A stretch of DNA of 64,000 nt, from positions 1 to 64,000 of the forward strand of contig NZ_JACXZT010000003.1 in assembly GCF_014779595.1 (NCBI RefSeq). Direction: 5' to 3'. Source of the stretch: Halomonas sp. ML-15 (lineage in GTDB: Bacteria > Pseudomonadota > Gammaproteobacteria > Pseudomonadales > Halomonadaceae). A model generated the notes under the pieces. The model was given only the letters and a program-made list of their open reading frames with translations. It ran no database searches and was not told the DNA's origin. Positions 1 through 9,649 of this stretch are shown here, one piece after another (position 1 is the stretch's first letter; each line of letters starts with the position of its first letter). The position numbers were made by a program, and so were the translations under genes.

Positions 1-23
1 CATCAACGGATCAAGCAGAGACT

Positions 24-60
24 AAAAGGCCTGAGCCCAGTGCAATACAGGACTCAGGCC
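24..60 (-). terminator. Rho-independent terminator after phhC
   Basis: An 8-bp perfect stem (GGCCTGAG at 28-35, CTCAGGCC at 53-60) encloses a 17-nt loop. Read on the minus strand the stem is followed by a short T-run (TTTT). It lies about 95 bp beyond the phhC stop codon and would end the phhABC transcript. Confidence 0.7.
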
Positions 61-154
61 ATGGTCGCCGGTTAAGAGAACTAACCGTCCAACGATTGGG
101 GGTCAGTTCAGATCCCGGGCGCTTTGCTGGAGAGATAGCCGGAGGCTGGCCGGC

Positions 155-1342
155 TCAGTTGACCGCAGCGATCGCCTTGGCCAGGTACTCGAGCTTCTCG
201 GTAGAGAAGCCGGCCACGTTGGCTCGCCCTGAGCGCACCATGTAGATGCCGAACTCGTCGCGCAGGCGGTCGACCTGGGTCGGGGTCAAACCGGTATAGG
301 AGAACATGCCGCGCTGCTCGGCGATGCAGGCGTATTTGGCGTCGAGCCCGTAGGGCTTGAGGGCGGCGACGAAATCCTGACGTAGGCCGTTGATGCGGCT
401 GCGCATCTCGGTCAATTCCTCGCGCCACAGGGCGGCGAGTTCTGCCGACTCGAGAATCTCGGTCACTACCGCACCGCCGTGGGAGGGCGGGTTGGAGTAG
501 TTCTCACGGGCCACGATGGCCATCTGCGAGCGAACGTTCTCCATCTGCTCGGCATTCTTGGCCACGGCGATCAGCGCGCCGGTACGCTCGCTGTAGATGC
601 CGAAGTTTTTCGAGCAGGAGCTGGTGATCAGCAATTCATCGAGGGTTTCGGCAAACAGCCGCACGCCGAAGGCGTCCTCGTCGAGGCCGTCGCCAAAGCC
701 CTGGTAGGCGAAGTCGATCAGCGGCAGAAGCTCGCGCTCCTGCACCACGCTGAGTACCTCGCGCCACTGGGCCTGGGAGAGGTCGAAGCCGGAGGGGTTG
801 TGGCAGCAGGCGTGCAGCACCACCACGTCGCCCACCGGGATCTGTTTGATCGCCGCCAGCATGCCGTCGAAGTCGAGGCGGTTGTCGGCATCCACATAGG
901 GATACTTGCTCAGCTCGAGGCCCGCGGCAGTGAAGATGCCCAGATGGTTGGGCCAGGTCGGGTCGCTGACCCAGATGCCCTTGCCGGGCAACTGGGTCTT
1001 GATGAAGTCCGCCGCCAGGCGCAGCGCACCGGTGCCCCCCGGGGATTGGGTGACACTGGCGCGGCGCGCCTCGAGCACCGGCGAGTCGGCGCCGAAGATC
1101 AGCGGCTGAATGACCTGACCGTAGCGCGGATCACCATGCGACCCGATATAGGTCTTGGTGGTCTGGTTGTCGAGCAGCAGCGCCTCGGCTTTCTTGACGG
1201 CCCGCATCACTGGCGTGTTGCCCTTGGCATCACGATAGACCCCGACCCCAAGGTCGACCTTGTTAGGATTGGTGTCCTGATTGAAGGCCTCGATCAGCCC
1301 GAGGATGGCATCCCCGGGGACCCGCTGAATCTGCTCGAACAT
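155..1342 (-). CDS. phhC: Aromatic amino acid aminotransferase (PhhC/TyrB)
   Basis: A PLP-dependent class I aminotransferase of 395 aa, the usual length for the AspC/TyrB family. The PLP-binding lysine is seen at about K245 in SSCSKNFG, with the conserved CCHNPSG segment near residue 180 and the C-terminal SGRANVAG substrate-binding arginine. In this context it converts tyrosine to 4-hydroxyphenylpyruvate, feeding the hpd gene at 20877. The ATG follows the phhB stop codon directly (TAA-ATG), so translation is probably coupled. Aspartate aminotransferase activity cannot be excluded from sequence. The neighbours phhA and phhB argue for the aromatic role. Confidence 0.9.
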   Translation of the reverse strand: MFEQIQRVPGDAILGLIEAFNQDTNPNKVDLGVGVYRDAKGNTPVMRAVKKAEALLLDNQTTKTYIGSHGDPRYGQVIQPLIFGADSPVLEARRASVTQSPGGTGALRLAADFIKTQLPGKGIWVSDPTWPNHLGIFTAAGLELSKYPYVDADNRLDFDGMLAAIKQIPVGDVVVLHACCHNPSGFDLSQAQWREVLSVVQERELLPLIDFAYQGFGDGLDEDAFGVRLFAETLDELLITSSCSKNFGIYSERTGALIAVAKNAEQMENVRSQMAIVARENYSNPPSHGGAVVTEILESAELAALWREELTEMRSRINGLRQDFVAALKPYGLDAKYACIAEQRGMFSYTGLTPTQVDRLRDEFGIYMVRSGRANVAGFSTEKLEYLAKAIAAVN

Positions 1343-1681
1343 TTACTCGGCTACCTCGTCGGTTCTGGCGGCAAGAATGAAATCGTTCTTGTGCAGGCCC
1401 TTCATCTCGTGGGACCACCAGGTCACGGTGACCTTTCCCCACTCGGTCAGGAGTGCCGGATGGTGGCCGGCTTCCTCGGCGATGTCGCCTACGCGATTGG
1501 TGAACGCCAGGGCCTGCTTGAAGTTGCGGAACGTGAACACACGCTCCAACTGCATGATGCCATCGCGCTCCATGATCTGCCACTCGGGAATGGCCTGGCG
1601 ATACTCGCTGATCTCGGCCTCGGTGACGTGGGGGGCATCCCAGCTGCAGGCTTCGCACTGCTGTTGTGAAAGATCGCTCAT
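1343..1681 (-). CDS. phhB: Pterin-4a-carbinolamine dehydratase
   Basis: A 112-aa protein of the PCD/DCoH family. It dehydrates the 4a-hydroxytetrahydropterin released by phenylalanine hydroxylase, so the cofactor can be recycled. The family signature EEAGHHP...W...H..KGLHKND is complete in the C-terminal half. The start at 1681 was chosen because AGGAGA sits just upstream; an ATG 45 nt further upstream has no such site and adds a non-conserved proline-rich leader. It is the second gene of phhABC, 48 bp after phhA. Confidence 0.93.
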   Translation of the reverse strand: MSDLSQQQCEACSWDAPHVTEAEISEYRQAIPEWQIMERDGIMQLERVFTFRNFKQALAFTNRVGDIAEEAGHHPALLTEWGKVTVTWWSHEMKGLHKNDFILAARTDEVAE

Positions 1682-1729
1682 GGGGTCTCCTGGTTGGCTA
1701 TTGGGGGGTGTAGAGGTAGGCGTCATGCC

Positions 1730-2533
1730 TCAAGCGGCCTTGGGCGGAAACTTGGGCTCGAACAGGCCAAGCGTCATGGCCTGTTCGACCATTGCCATGA
1801 TGTCCTGACGTGAAAGGTCGTGCAGCCGGTGCAGATCGTCAAGCACATAGTAGAGCGGCTGCAGAATATCGATGCGATATGGCGTGCGCAGCGCATCGAC
1901 GGGGTCGAAGGGGTGGTGCTCGGGTGTCTCTGAGAGGGCGTGAAAGGTCTCCTTGGGTGAGGAGATGATGCCGCCGCCATAGATGCGCCGGCCCTGGGGC
2001 GTATCGACCAGGCCGAACTCCACGGTCAACCAGTAGAGCCTGGCGAGATAGACCCGCTGCTTGGGGGTGGCTGCCAGGCCCAACTGGCCATAGGTAGCGG
2101 TAAATTCGGCGAAGTCCGGGTTGGTGAGCATCGGGCAGTGGCCGAAGATCTCGTGGAAGATGTCCGGCTCCTTCAGATAGTCGAGCTCTTCCGGTGTGCG
2201 GATGAAGGTCGCTACCGGAAAGCGGCGGCTGGCGAGCAGCTCGAAGAAGGTGTCGAAAGGAATCAGGGCCGGTACCTGGGCGGTGCGCCAGCCGGTGGCC
2301 GCCTCCAGCACGCGATCCACGTCGGCCAGCTGGGGAATCCGATCATGGGGCAGCCGCAGACGTTCGAGGCCGTCGATATACTCCTGGCATACACGACCGT
2401 CGATGATCGAGGTCTGACGTTCGAACAGCGTCTGCCAGGTGGCGTGCTCCTGGTCACTGTATTCTATATAGCCGCTCTCATCCGGCATGCGGGCCTGGTA
2501 CTGGCTAGCCTTGGCGCTTTTCTGCTGGGTCAT
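1730..2533 (-). CDS. phhA: Phenylalanine-4-hydroxylase
   Basis: A non-haem iron, tetrahydropterin-dependent monooxygenase that converts phenylalanine to tyrosine. At 267 aa it has the short bacterial form without the regulatory ACT domain of the animal enzymes. The iron ligands are visible as H127 and H132 in FHEIFGHCPML and E172 in WLTVEFGL. An AGGGAGAG ribosome site precedes the ATG. It is first in the phhABC operon and is divergent from phhR, with a 286-bp intergenic region that carries a TyrR-like box. Expression is likely induced by phenylalanine or tyrosine through PhhR, as established in Pseudomonas. Confidence 0.95.
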   Translation of the reverse strand: MTQQKSAKASQYQARMPDESGYIEYSDQEHATWQTLFERQTSIIDGRVCQEYIDGLERLRLPHDRIPQLADVDRVLEAATGWRTAQVPALIPFDTFFELLASRRFPVATFIRTPEELDYLKEPDIFHEIFGHCPMLTNPDFAEFTATYGQLGLAATPKQRVYLARLYWLTVEFGLVDTPQGRRIYGGGIISSPKETFHALSETPEHHPFDPVDALRTPYRIDILQPLYYVLDDLHRLHDLSRQDIMAMVEQAMTLGLFEPKFPPKAA

Positions 2534-2652
2534 GGCAGGCTCTCCCTGAGGTTGTGGTTATTGTGAGCATGGGAATCCATGTCAGTGTCGGCGCAGCATG
2601 AAGTTCCGGGTAGGGGCCAATCGGGCGAGGCGGGCAGCATGTGTGCCGGGCG

Positions 2653-2670
2653 GCGTAAAGAAAATGTTAC
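2653..2670. promoter_or_regulatory. Candidate PhhR/TyrR box, phhA-phhR intergenic region
   Basis: CGTAAA-GAAAAT-GTTACG resembles the TyrR consensus TGTAAA-N6-TTTACA (five of six and four of six matches). It shares both half-sites with the sequence upstream of hpd at 20657. It lies 120 bp upstream of phhA and 150 bp upstream of phhR. The match is seen directly; binding is inferred. Confidence 0.5.
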
Positions 2671-2738
2671 GAGAAGGCGTGCTTAGCCGCTGTAAAAGCG
2701 CTACATCACGTGCTCAGCACCTTGAGTCGAGGGTAACT

Positions 2739-2786
2739 GTCACGCTACGTTGACACTACAGTCACGCCAGCTTGACGCTAACGTCA
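2739..2786. repeat. Tandem GTCA-N8-TGAC palindromes before phhR
   Basis: Two 16-bp units at 2739-2754 and 2761-2776 each read GTCA-N8-TGAC. They repeat with a 22-bp period, close to two helical turns. A further inverted repeat TGACG-CTAA-CGTCA overlaps the second unit (2773-2786). The array ends 33 bp before the phhR start, in the place expected of an operator or promoter-proximal activator site. The binding protein is unknown. Confidence 0.45.
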
Positions 2787-2819
2787 GCGGCAGCCCGCTG
2801 TGGCGTTCAAGGAGCCCGA

Positions 2820-4391
2820 ATGCGTCTCAAGATTCACTGCCAGAACCGTATCGGTATCCTGCGCGATATCGTCTCGCACTTCGCTGACTACGGCGTCAAC
2901 GTGGCCCGCGGCGAAGTGGGCGGTGATCACGGCAATACCATCTATCTGTTCCTGCCGCGGCTGCTCAATGCCCAGCTGGCCACGCTGAAACCGACCCTGG
3001 AAACCGTCCCTGGAGTGTTCAGCGTCAAGCGCGTCAACCTGATGCCCAGCGAGCGCCGTCATCTTGAGCTCGATGCACTGCTGTCGTCGCTCTCCGATCC
3101 GGTGATGTCGATCGATATGGAGGGGCGCATCGTCGCCGCCAACCGCGCCGCGGGGCAGATGCTCGGGGTGCGCGTCGACGAGGTGCCGGGGCTGTCGCTG
3201 GATCGCTACCTGCCGGACTTCGACCTGCCCGAATTGATCCGCCGTAACAACGCCCGGGTCAACGGCCTGCGTCTCAAGCTCAAGGAGGCGACCTACCTGG
3301 CCGATATCGCCCCGCTGCACAGCGAGAGCGACGATGACGTGGCCTCGCTGGCAGGGGCCGTGGTCACTCTGCACCGTGCAGATCGCATCGGCGAGCGTAT
3401 CTACCAGGTGCAGCGCCAGGAGCTACGCGGCTTCGAGGCGATCTTCCAGGCCAGCCCGCGGCTCGCCGAGCTGATTCGCGAGGCGCGGCGCATGGCGCCG
3501 CTGGATGCACCGCTGCTGATCGAGGGCGAAACCGGGACCGGCAAGGAGTTGCTGGCCCGCGCCTGTCACCTGGCCAGCCCGCGGGGCCAGGCTCCATTCA
3601 TGGCCCTCAACTGCGCCGGCCTGCCGGAGTCGATGGCCGAGACCGAGCTGTTCGGCTACGCCCCCGGGGCCTTCGAGGGGGCCCGTCCGGAGGGCAAGCT
3701 GGGGCTGCTGGAGCTCACCGCCGGCGGCACCATCTTCCTCGATGAGGTGGGCGAGATGAGTCCGCGGCTGCAGGTCAAGCTGCTGCGCTTCCTGCAGGAT
3801 GGCGGCTTCCGTCGCGTCGGCAGCGACGAGGAGACCTTCCTCGACGTGCGGGTGATCTGCGCCACCCAGCAGGACTTGCCGCAGCTCTGCGCGGCAGGGC
3901 TGTTTCGCCACGATCTCTACCACCGGCTCAACGTACTGTCGCTGCAGGTCCCCCCGCTGCGCGACTGCCTCGACGGCATCGATGAGCTGGCGCGCCACTT
4001 CCTCGACCGCGCCGCGCGCCAGATCGGCTGCCCGCTGCCACAACTGACGCCGGCGGCGCTGGCACGGCTTTCCGCCTACCACTGGCCGGGCAATGTACGT
4101 CAGTTGGAGAACGTGCTGTTCCAGGCGGTGTCGCTATGCGAGCAGGCCACCATCGAGCCCCAGCATCTGCGCCTGCCCGACGTTGGCCAGGCGCCCGGTC
4201 TGGCGGGTATCGACCTCGACGGCGAGCTGGGCACGATCCTCGGCGAGGTGGAGAAGCGGGTGCTGGCGGCGCTCTATCCACAGTATCCGTCGAGCCGTCA
4301 GCTCGGCAGGCGGCTCGGGGTGTCGCATACCACCATCGCCAACAAGCTCAAGCGTCACGGCATTGGCAGTGGTGAGGGTGAGACGTCCTGA
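2820..4391 (+). CDS. phhR: TyrR/PhhR-family transcriptional regulator
   Basis: A regulator of aromatic amino acid metabolism, 523 aa. The order is an N-terminal ACT domain (about 1-70, RIGILRDIVSHFADYGVNV), a PAS domain (about 80-190), an AAA+ domain (about 205-430, Walker A GETGTGKE, Walker B GGTIFLDEVGEM, arginine-finger region WPGNVRQLEN), and a C-terminal TyrR-type helix-turn-helix (SRQLGRRLGVSHTTIANKLK). The sigma-54 contact loop GAFTGA is replaced by GAFEGA, as in PhhR/TyrR proteins that act with sigma-70 RNA polymerase. The start at 2820 has AAGGAG upstream and begins the ACT domain; an in-frame start 48 nt earlier lacks this. It is divergent from phhA, which it probably activates. Confidence 0.93.
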   Translation: MRLKIHCQNRIGILRDIVSHFADYGVNVARGEVGGDHGNTIYLFLPRLLNAQLATLKPTLETVPGVFSVKRVNLMPSERRHLELDALLSSLSDPVMSIDMEGRIVAANRAAGQMLGVRVDEVPGLSLDRYLPDFDLPELIRRNNARVNGLRLKLKEATYLADIAPLHSESDDDVASLAGAVVTLHRADRIGERIYQVQRQELRGFEAIFQASPRLAELIREARRMAPLDAPLLIEGETGTGKELLARACHLASPRGQAPFMALNCAGLPESMAETELFGYAPGAFEGARPEGKLGLLELTAGGTIFLDEVGEMSPRLQVKLLRFLQDGGFRRVGSDEETFLDVRVICATQQDLPQLCAAGLFRHDLYHRLNVLSLQVPPLRDCLDGIDELARHFLDRAARQIGCPLPQLTPAALARLSAYHWPGNVRQLENVLFQAVSLCEQATIEPQHLRLPDVGQAPGLAGIDLDGELGTILGEVEKRVLAALYPQYPSSRQLGRRLGVSHTTIANKLKRHGIGSGEGETS

Positions 4392-4431
4392 GCTGCTAGA
4401 GTAGAGGCACCGCACCGACAAGGAGATGACC

Positions 4432-5043
4432 ATGGCCGATTCCTCGGCAGCCGGTGTGCCGCGCTGGCTCAAGCTGGCCTTTACGCTGTGGATCCTGATC
4501 TGGGCGCCGAGCTATGTGGTGCTGCTGGGCGCCCAGAACTTCTTCTGGCTGTGCAACGTGGCGAGCTTCCTGCTGCTGGTGGCGCTATGGAGCGAGCATC
4601 GTACCCTGATGTCGATGCAGTGGCTGGCGGTGGCGCTGGTCGGCGGCCTATGGACGTTTGACGTCGCCACGGCGGCGCTGACCGGCGTCCACCCCATCGG
4701 CGGCACCGAGTACATGTTCGACCCCGAGCATCCGCCCATGGCGCGGGCCATGTCGCTCTATCACGTGGTGCTGCCGCTGGTCGCCGGGATCGGCGTCGCC
4801 AAGCTCGGCTACGCGCGCCGCGCGCTGCTGTGGCAGACTCTGCTGACCTGGATCGTGGTGCCCTTGACCTACCTGTTCACCGAGGCCGAGCGCAATATCA
4901 ACTGGGTGCACGGCCCCTTCGGCCAGCACCAGGAGACTCTCGACCCGCTGCTCTATCTGTTTCTGCTGACGCTGCTTTGGCCGGTAGCGGTCTACCTGCC
5001 GGTGCATCTGCTGATGGTCGGCTGGCAGCGCTGGCGGCGCTGA
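4432..5043 (+). CDS. Uncharacterised integral membrane protein
   Basis: A protein of 203 aa that I do not recognise as a named family. It has about five or six hydrophobic segments (roughly 10-33, 35-55, 64-85, 105-125, 133-155, 175-198), with an aromatic-rich loop around HPIGGTEYMFDPEHPP between the third and fourth. The start at 4432 is preferred over an ATG at 4426 because AGGAG at 4421-4425 would overlap the earlier codon. It lies 40 bp after phhR on the same strand and ends 6 bp from the convergent recQ-like gene. Co-transcription with phhR is possible, but no functional link is visible. Confidence 0.7.
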   Translation: MADSSAAGVPRWLKLAFTLWILIWAPSYVVLLGAQNFFWLCNVASFLLLVALWSEHRTLMSMQWLAVALVGGLWTFDVATAALTGVHPIGGTEYMFDPEHPPMARAMSLYHVVLPLVAGIGVAKLGYARRALLWQTLLTWIVVPLTYLFTEAERNINWVHGPFGQHQETLDPLLYLFLLTLLWPVAVYLPVHLLMVGWQRWRR

Positions 5044-5049
5044 CCGCCG

Positions 5050-7029
<1,980 letters not shown>

Positions 7030-7114
7030 GGCTAACCTCCTTGTCTGGCCAAAGGCTCTATCCTACACCGCTGGGCGTGCCCCGGCTTGGTGCTAGCGAC
7101 GAACTACCACGAGA

Positions 7115-7355
7115 TGAGGGGCGCCGGGGGCAAGCCGGAGGGGAGGTTTGCGCCATGGGTGAGGAGCACCGCTCCGAACGGGCTGGCCATGGATGGCCAG
7201 CACCGGTCCTGCAAGCGGAGCAGGATGCGAGAGCGCAGCAGGGCGCAAGGTAGCGCCCAGGGACGGGTTCACAGCGCCTCCCCATAGGCTTGCCGCCGGA
7301 TCAGCCCCGGGTGGGGTTACCGTCCAGGCTAGGCTGTGCCCCCCGGCGCCCCTCA
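7115..7355. repeat. MITE-like intergenic element with 16-bp terminal inverted repeats
   Basis: The recQ-like/SMC operon gap (7030-7436) has no convincing gene. It is mostly filled by a 241-bp GC-rich unit bounded by perfect inverted repeats TGAGGGGCGCCGGGGG (7115-7130) and its complement (7340-7355). Inside, a 20-bp palindrome with CATGGATG at its centre lies at 7182-7201. No target-site duplication is evident. The architecture fits a non-autonomous mobile or REP/BIME-like element. The palindrome core resembles one in the ureC-ureE gap at 46701. Confidence 0.55.
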
Positions 7356-7436
7356 CAGTTGTGCTGGATAATAATCGCTCATGACCCGAGGGGGTACTCC
7401 TTGGCATAATGGCGCTTTTGCCCTCAGGGAAGACCC

Positions 7437-8828
7437 ATGACCGCCTGGAGCCAGCTACTCGTCGCCACCACGCGGCTGATCGACCTGCACGACAGCGGCC
7501 ACGAGCCCGGCTCGCCGTTCGTCCAGGTCAGCCAGGAGAGCCGCCGCGGGCTGCGCGACGGCTACTGGCTGGACCTCGGCTGCCTGCTGCTCGACTATCT
7601 GCTCGACGTCGACTTCGCCACCAACAGCGCCTTCGTGTCGCAGACCCGCTGCCTGGCGCAGCTGCGCGAGACCTACCCGGACCTGCCCCACGATGACCTG
7701 AGCTTCGTGATCAACCTGCTGGCCACCCCCAGCGAGCTGCACTTCCGCCAGCTCGGCGTCGAAGATAACGCCGCGCGGGCCTCGCGCAGCACCAAGCGCA
7801 CCGCGCTGATCGAAAAGCAGGGGCAGACCGGCCAAGTGCGCCTGACCGCCAGCGGCCGCCAGGCGGTAACCCTGGCCAGCCAGGTCGAGGACCTGCTCTA
7901 CTCCGAGTACGATGCTGCCAAGGTGTTGGCGGCATTGGCCCGCGGCGACTTCGCCCGGGTGCCGGATATCACCAACCAGATCCTGCTGGCGATCCGCGGG
8001 TTGACCCAGGAGCTGCGCCGGGTGCGCGAGAACCCCACCCGGGAGGGCAAGCTGGCGGAGCTGCTCGATAACCAGCGCCACTACCATAATGCGCTGTCCA
8101 GCATCCAGCGCACCCTGCTCGACGCTCGCTCGCAGCTGGCGTCGCCGCGGCTGATGGAGCGCTTCGCCGAGTGGCGCGAGACCGAGCTGGCCGCCAGCGG
8201 CGAGGAGTGGGATCTGCGCATGCTCTCCAGCGCCATCGGCCGGGTACTGACCGCCATCGAGAACCTCTCGCGGCGGCTCGCCGAGCTGCTCGCCGATATC
8301 GCCGAGGGGCGCATCCAGTCGATGGGGGTGGTGGACTTCGCCGCCCTGGCCCGCGGGCTGCTCAATAGTGCACCGGCGCCGGCCCTGCAGCAGGCGCTGG
8401 TGGCGCGGCTGATGCCGCTCCACGTACAGGTGGCGGTGCCGCGCATGGCGCCGCTGATTCCGCTGCTGGAGACGCGCCGCGCCGAGACCAGCCACGCTGC
8501 ACTGGTGTTCGACGAGCACCACGATGCGGCGCCCGAGGATCCGCTGCTGGCGCGCTTTCTCGAGGCCCGCGGGCCGGCGCTGCGCCAGCGTATCCAGCGC
8601 GAACCGCTGTCATTGCCGGCCGCGCTGGCCGAGGGCTGGCACTGCTTCGAAGAGGGCGACTGCCTGGCACAGCTGCTCAACACCTTTGTCGATACCGAAC
8701 TGCTCGATGGCCGCCTGGCGGTGGGCATCGATGCCACGCCGTTCGAGCTGACCCTCGACGACGGCCGATGTGTCCGCGGCGCGGTGACCCCGTCACTGCG
8801 CCTCTCTGATCAGGATGATCCGCGATGA
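7437..8828 (+). CDS. Kleisin-like (MukF/MksF-like) subunit of an SMC complex
   Basis: A protein of 463 aa, close to the MukF/MksF length. The N-terminal part is helical with a predicted winged-helix segment around residues 105-165 (KRTALIEKQGQTGQVRLTASGRQAV, then LLYSEYDAAKVL). A long helical middle follows (about 190-290, HNALSSIQRTLLDARSQL), with a C-terminal globular part. This is the pattern of a kleisin that bridges SMC heads and binds a KITE partner. It begins the operon with AGGGAAG upstream and overlaps the next gene by 4 nt (ATGA). The assignment rests on size, fold hints and position next to MukE-like and SMC-like genes. Primary sequence identity to known MukF was not recognisable by eye. 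Confidence 0.65.
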   Translation: MTAWSQLLVATTRLIDLHDSGHEPGSPFVQVSQESRRGLRDGYWLDLGCLLLDYLLDVDFATNSAFVSQTRCLAQLRETYPDLPHDDLSFVINLLATPSELHFRQLGVEDNAARASRSTKRTALIEKQGQTGQVRLTASGRQAVTLASQVEDLLYSEYDAAKVLAALARGDFARVPDITNQILLAIRGLTQELRRVRENPTREGKLAELLDNQRHYHNALSSIQRTLLDARSQLASPRLMERFAEWRETELAASGEEWDLRMLSSAIGRVLTAIENLSRRLAELLADIAEGRIQSMGVVDFAALARGLLNSAPAPALQQALVARLMPLHVQVAVPRMAPLIPLLETRRAETSHAALVFDEHHDAAPEDPLLARFLEARGPALRQRIQREPLSLPAALAEGWHCFEEGDCLAQLLNTFVDTELLDGRLAVGIDATPFELTLDDGRCVRGAVTPSLRLSDQDDPR

Positions 8829-9649
8829 ACATGAGTGAAATGGGCGAAGTGGTCGCCTATCTGCTGCGCTATCGCAGCGCCGAACGCGCCCCGGGCAGCG
8901 GCCGCAAGCGCCGCGCCGCCCGTGAAGGGCAGCTCTCCGAGCGTGACGTCTGCGCCTTGATCGATGACGCCAGCGACCTCGAGCGCGAGGCGCTGCGCGA
9001 TTTTCTGGCCGGCCAGGGGCTGCGTCTCAAGGCCTTCGAGTCCGGCGACTATCCGGGCATCGCGCCGGGCTCACGCTACTATGCGCTGTTACCTGACCCG
9101 GATCTCGAGCAGCCGCCGCTGTATACCCGCGAGCCGGTGTTCGAGGCGCTCAAGCTGCGCCAGGAGAGCCGTGCCGAGTTGGCTCAGTGGTACCTGCAGC
9201 TGTGGCTATTGATGCATACCCTGCTCTACACCCGCTACAACCGTGCGCTGTCCGACGTCAGCCGCTACCAGGAGGCGACCTTCGCCACCAGCGAGCTGCT
9301 CGACCTGCTGCGCGAGCAGCTCGAAGCGCTGCGCAGTCTTGGCGACGCCGCCCCGGAGGCGAGTCGTGCGCTGCTCGATGAGCGCGGCGAGGATCTCAAC
9401 CGCCGGGTGCGCGCCTTTATCGAGCTGCAGGCCCGCGCCGGCCTACTTGAGGCGCCGCGGGAGACGCCGTCGGATGAGGAGGGCGAAGCCGGCGGTGACA
9501 TCTGGCAGCAGACGCTGCTGGGGGCGCTGGAGAGTGAACAGGTCGGCGTGCATCAGCTGGGCCACCTGCAGTCGCTGGCCGAGGGGCGTATCGCCGAGTC
9601 GCCACTGCCAGAGCCTGAACAAGCCGCCGGCATGGAGGCCGACACATGA
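8825..9649 (+). CDS. MukE/MksE-like (KITE) subunit of an SMC complex
   Basis: A protein of 274 aa. The N-terminal third contains basic residues (SGRKRRAAREG) and a helix-turn-helix-like stretch (SERDVCALIDDASDLEREALRDFL). The centre is an aromatic-rich helical block (WYLQLWLLMHTLLYTRYNRAL), and the C-terminal tail is acidic. Length, position between the kleisin-like and SMC-like genes, and 4-nt overlaps on both sides (8825-8828 and 9646-9649) support a MukE/MksE role, joining the kleisin and modulating the ATPase heads. I cannot confirm the family from motifs alone. Confidence 0.6.
   Translation: MNMSEMGEVVAYLLRYRSAERAPGSGRKRRAAREGQLSERDVCALIDDASDLEREALRDFLAGQGLRLKAFESGDYPGIAPGSRYYALLPDPDLEQPPLYTREPVFEALKLRQESRAELAQWYLQLWLLMHTLLYTRYNRALSDVSRYQEATFATSELLDLLREQLEALRSLGDAAPEASRALLDERGEDLNRRVRAFIELQARAGLLEAPRETPSDEEGEAGGDIWQQTLLGALESEQVGVHQLGHLQSLAEGRIAESPLPEPEQAAGMEADT

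Noticed and set aside
3300-4200. phhR as a classical sigma-54 activator
   Set aside because: The GAFTGA loop needed to contact sigma-54 is GAFEGA, as in TyrR/PhhR proteins that work with sigma-70 RNA polymerase.
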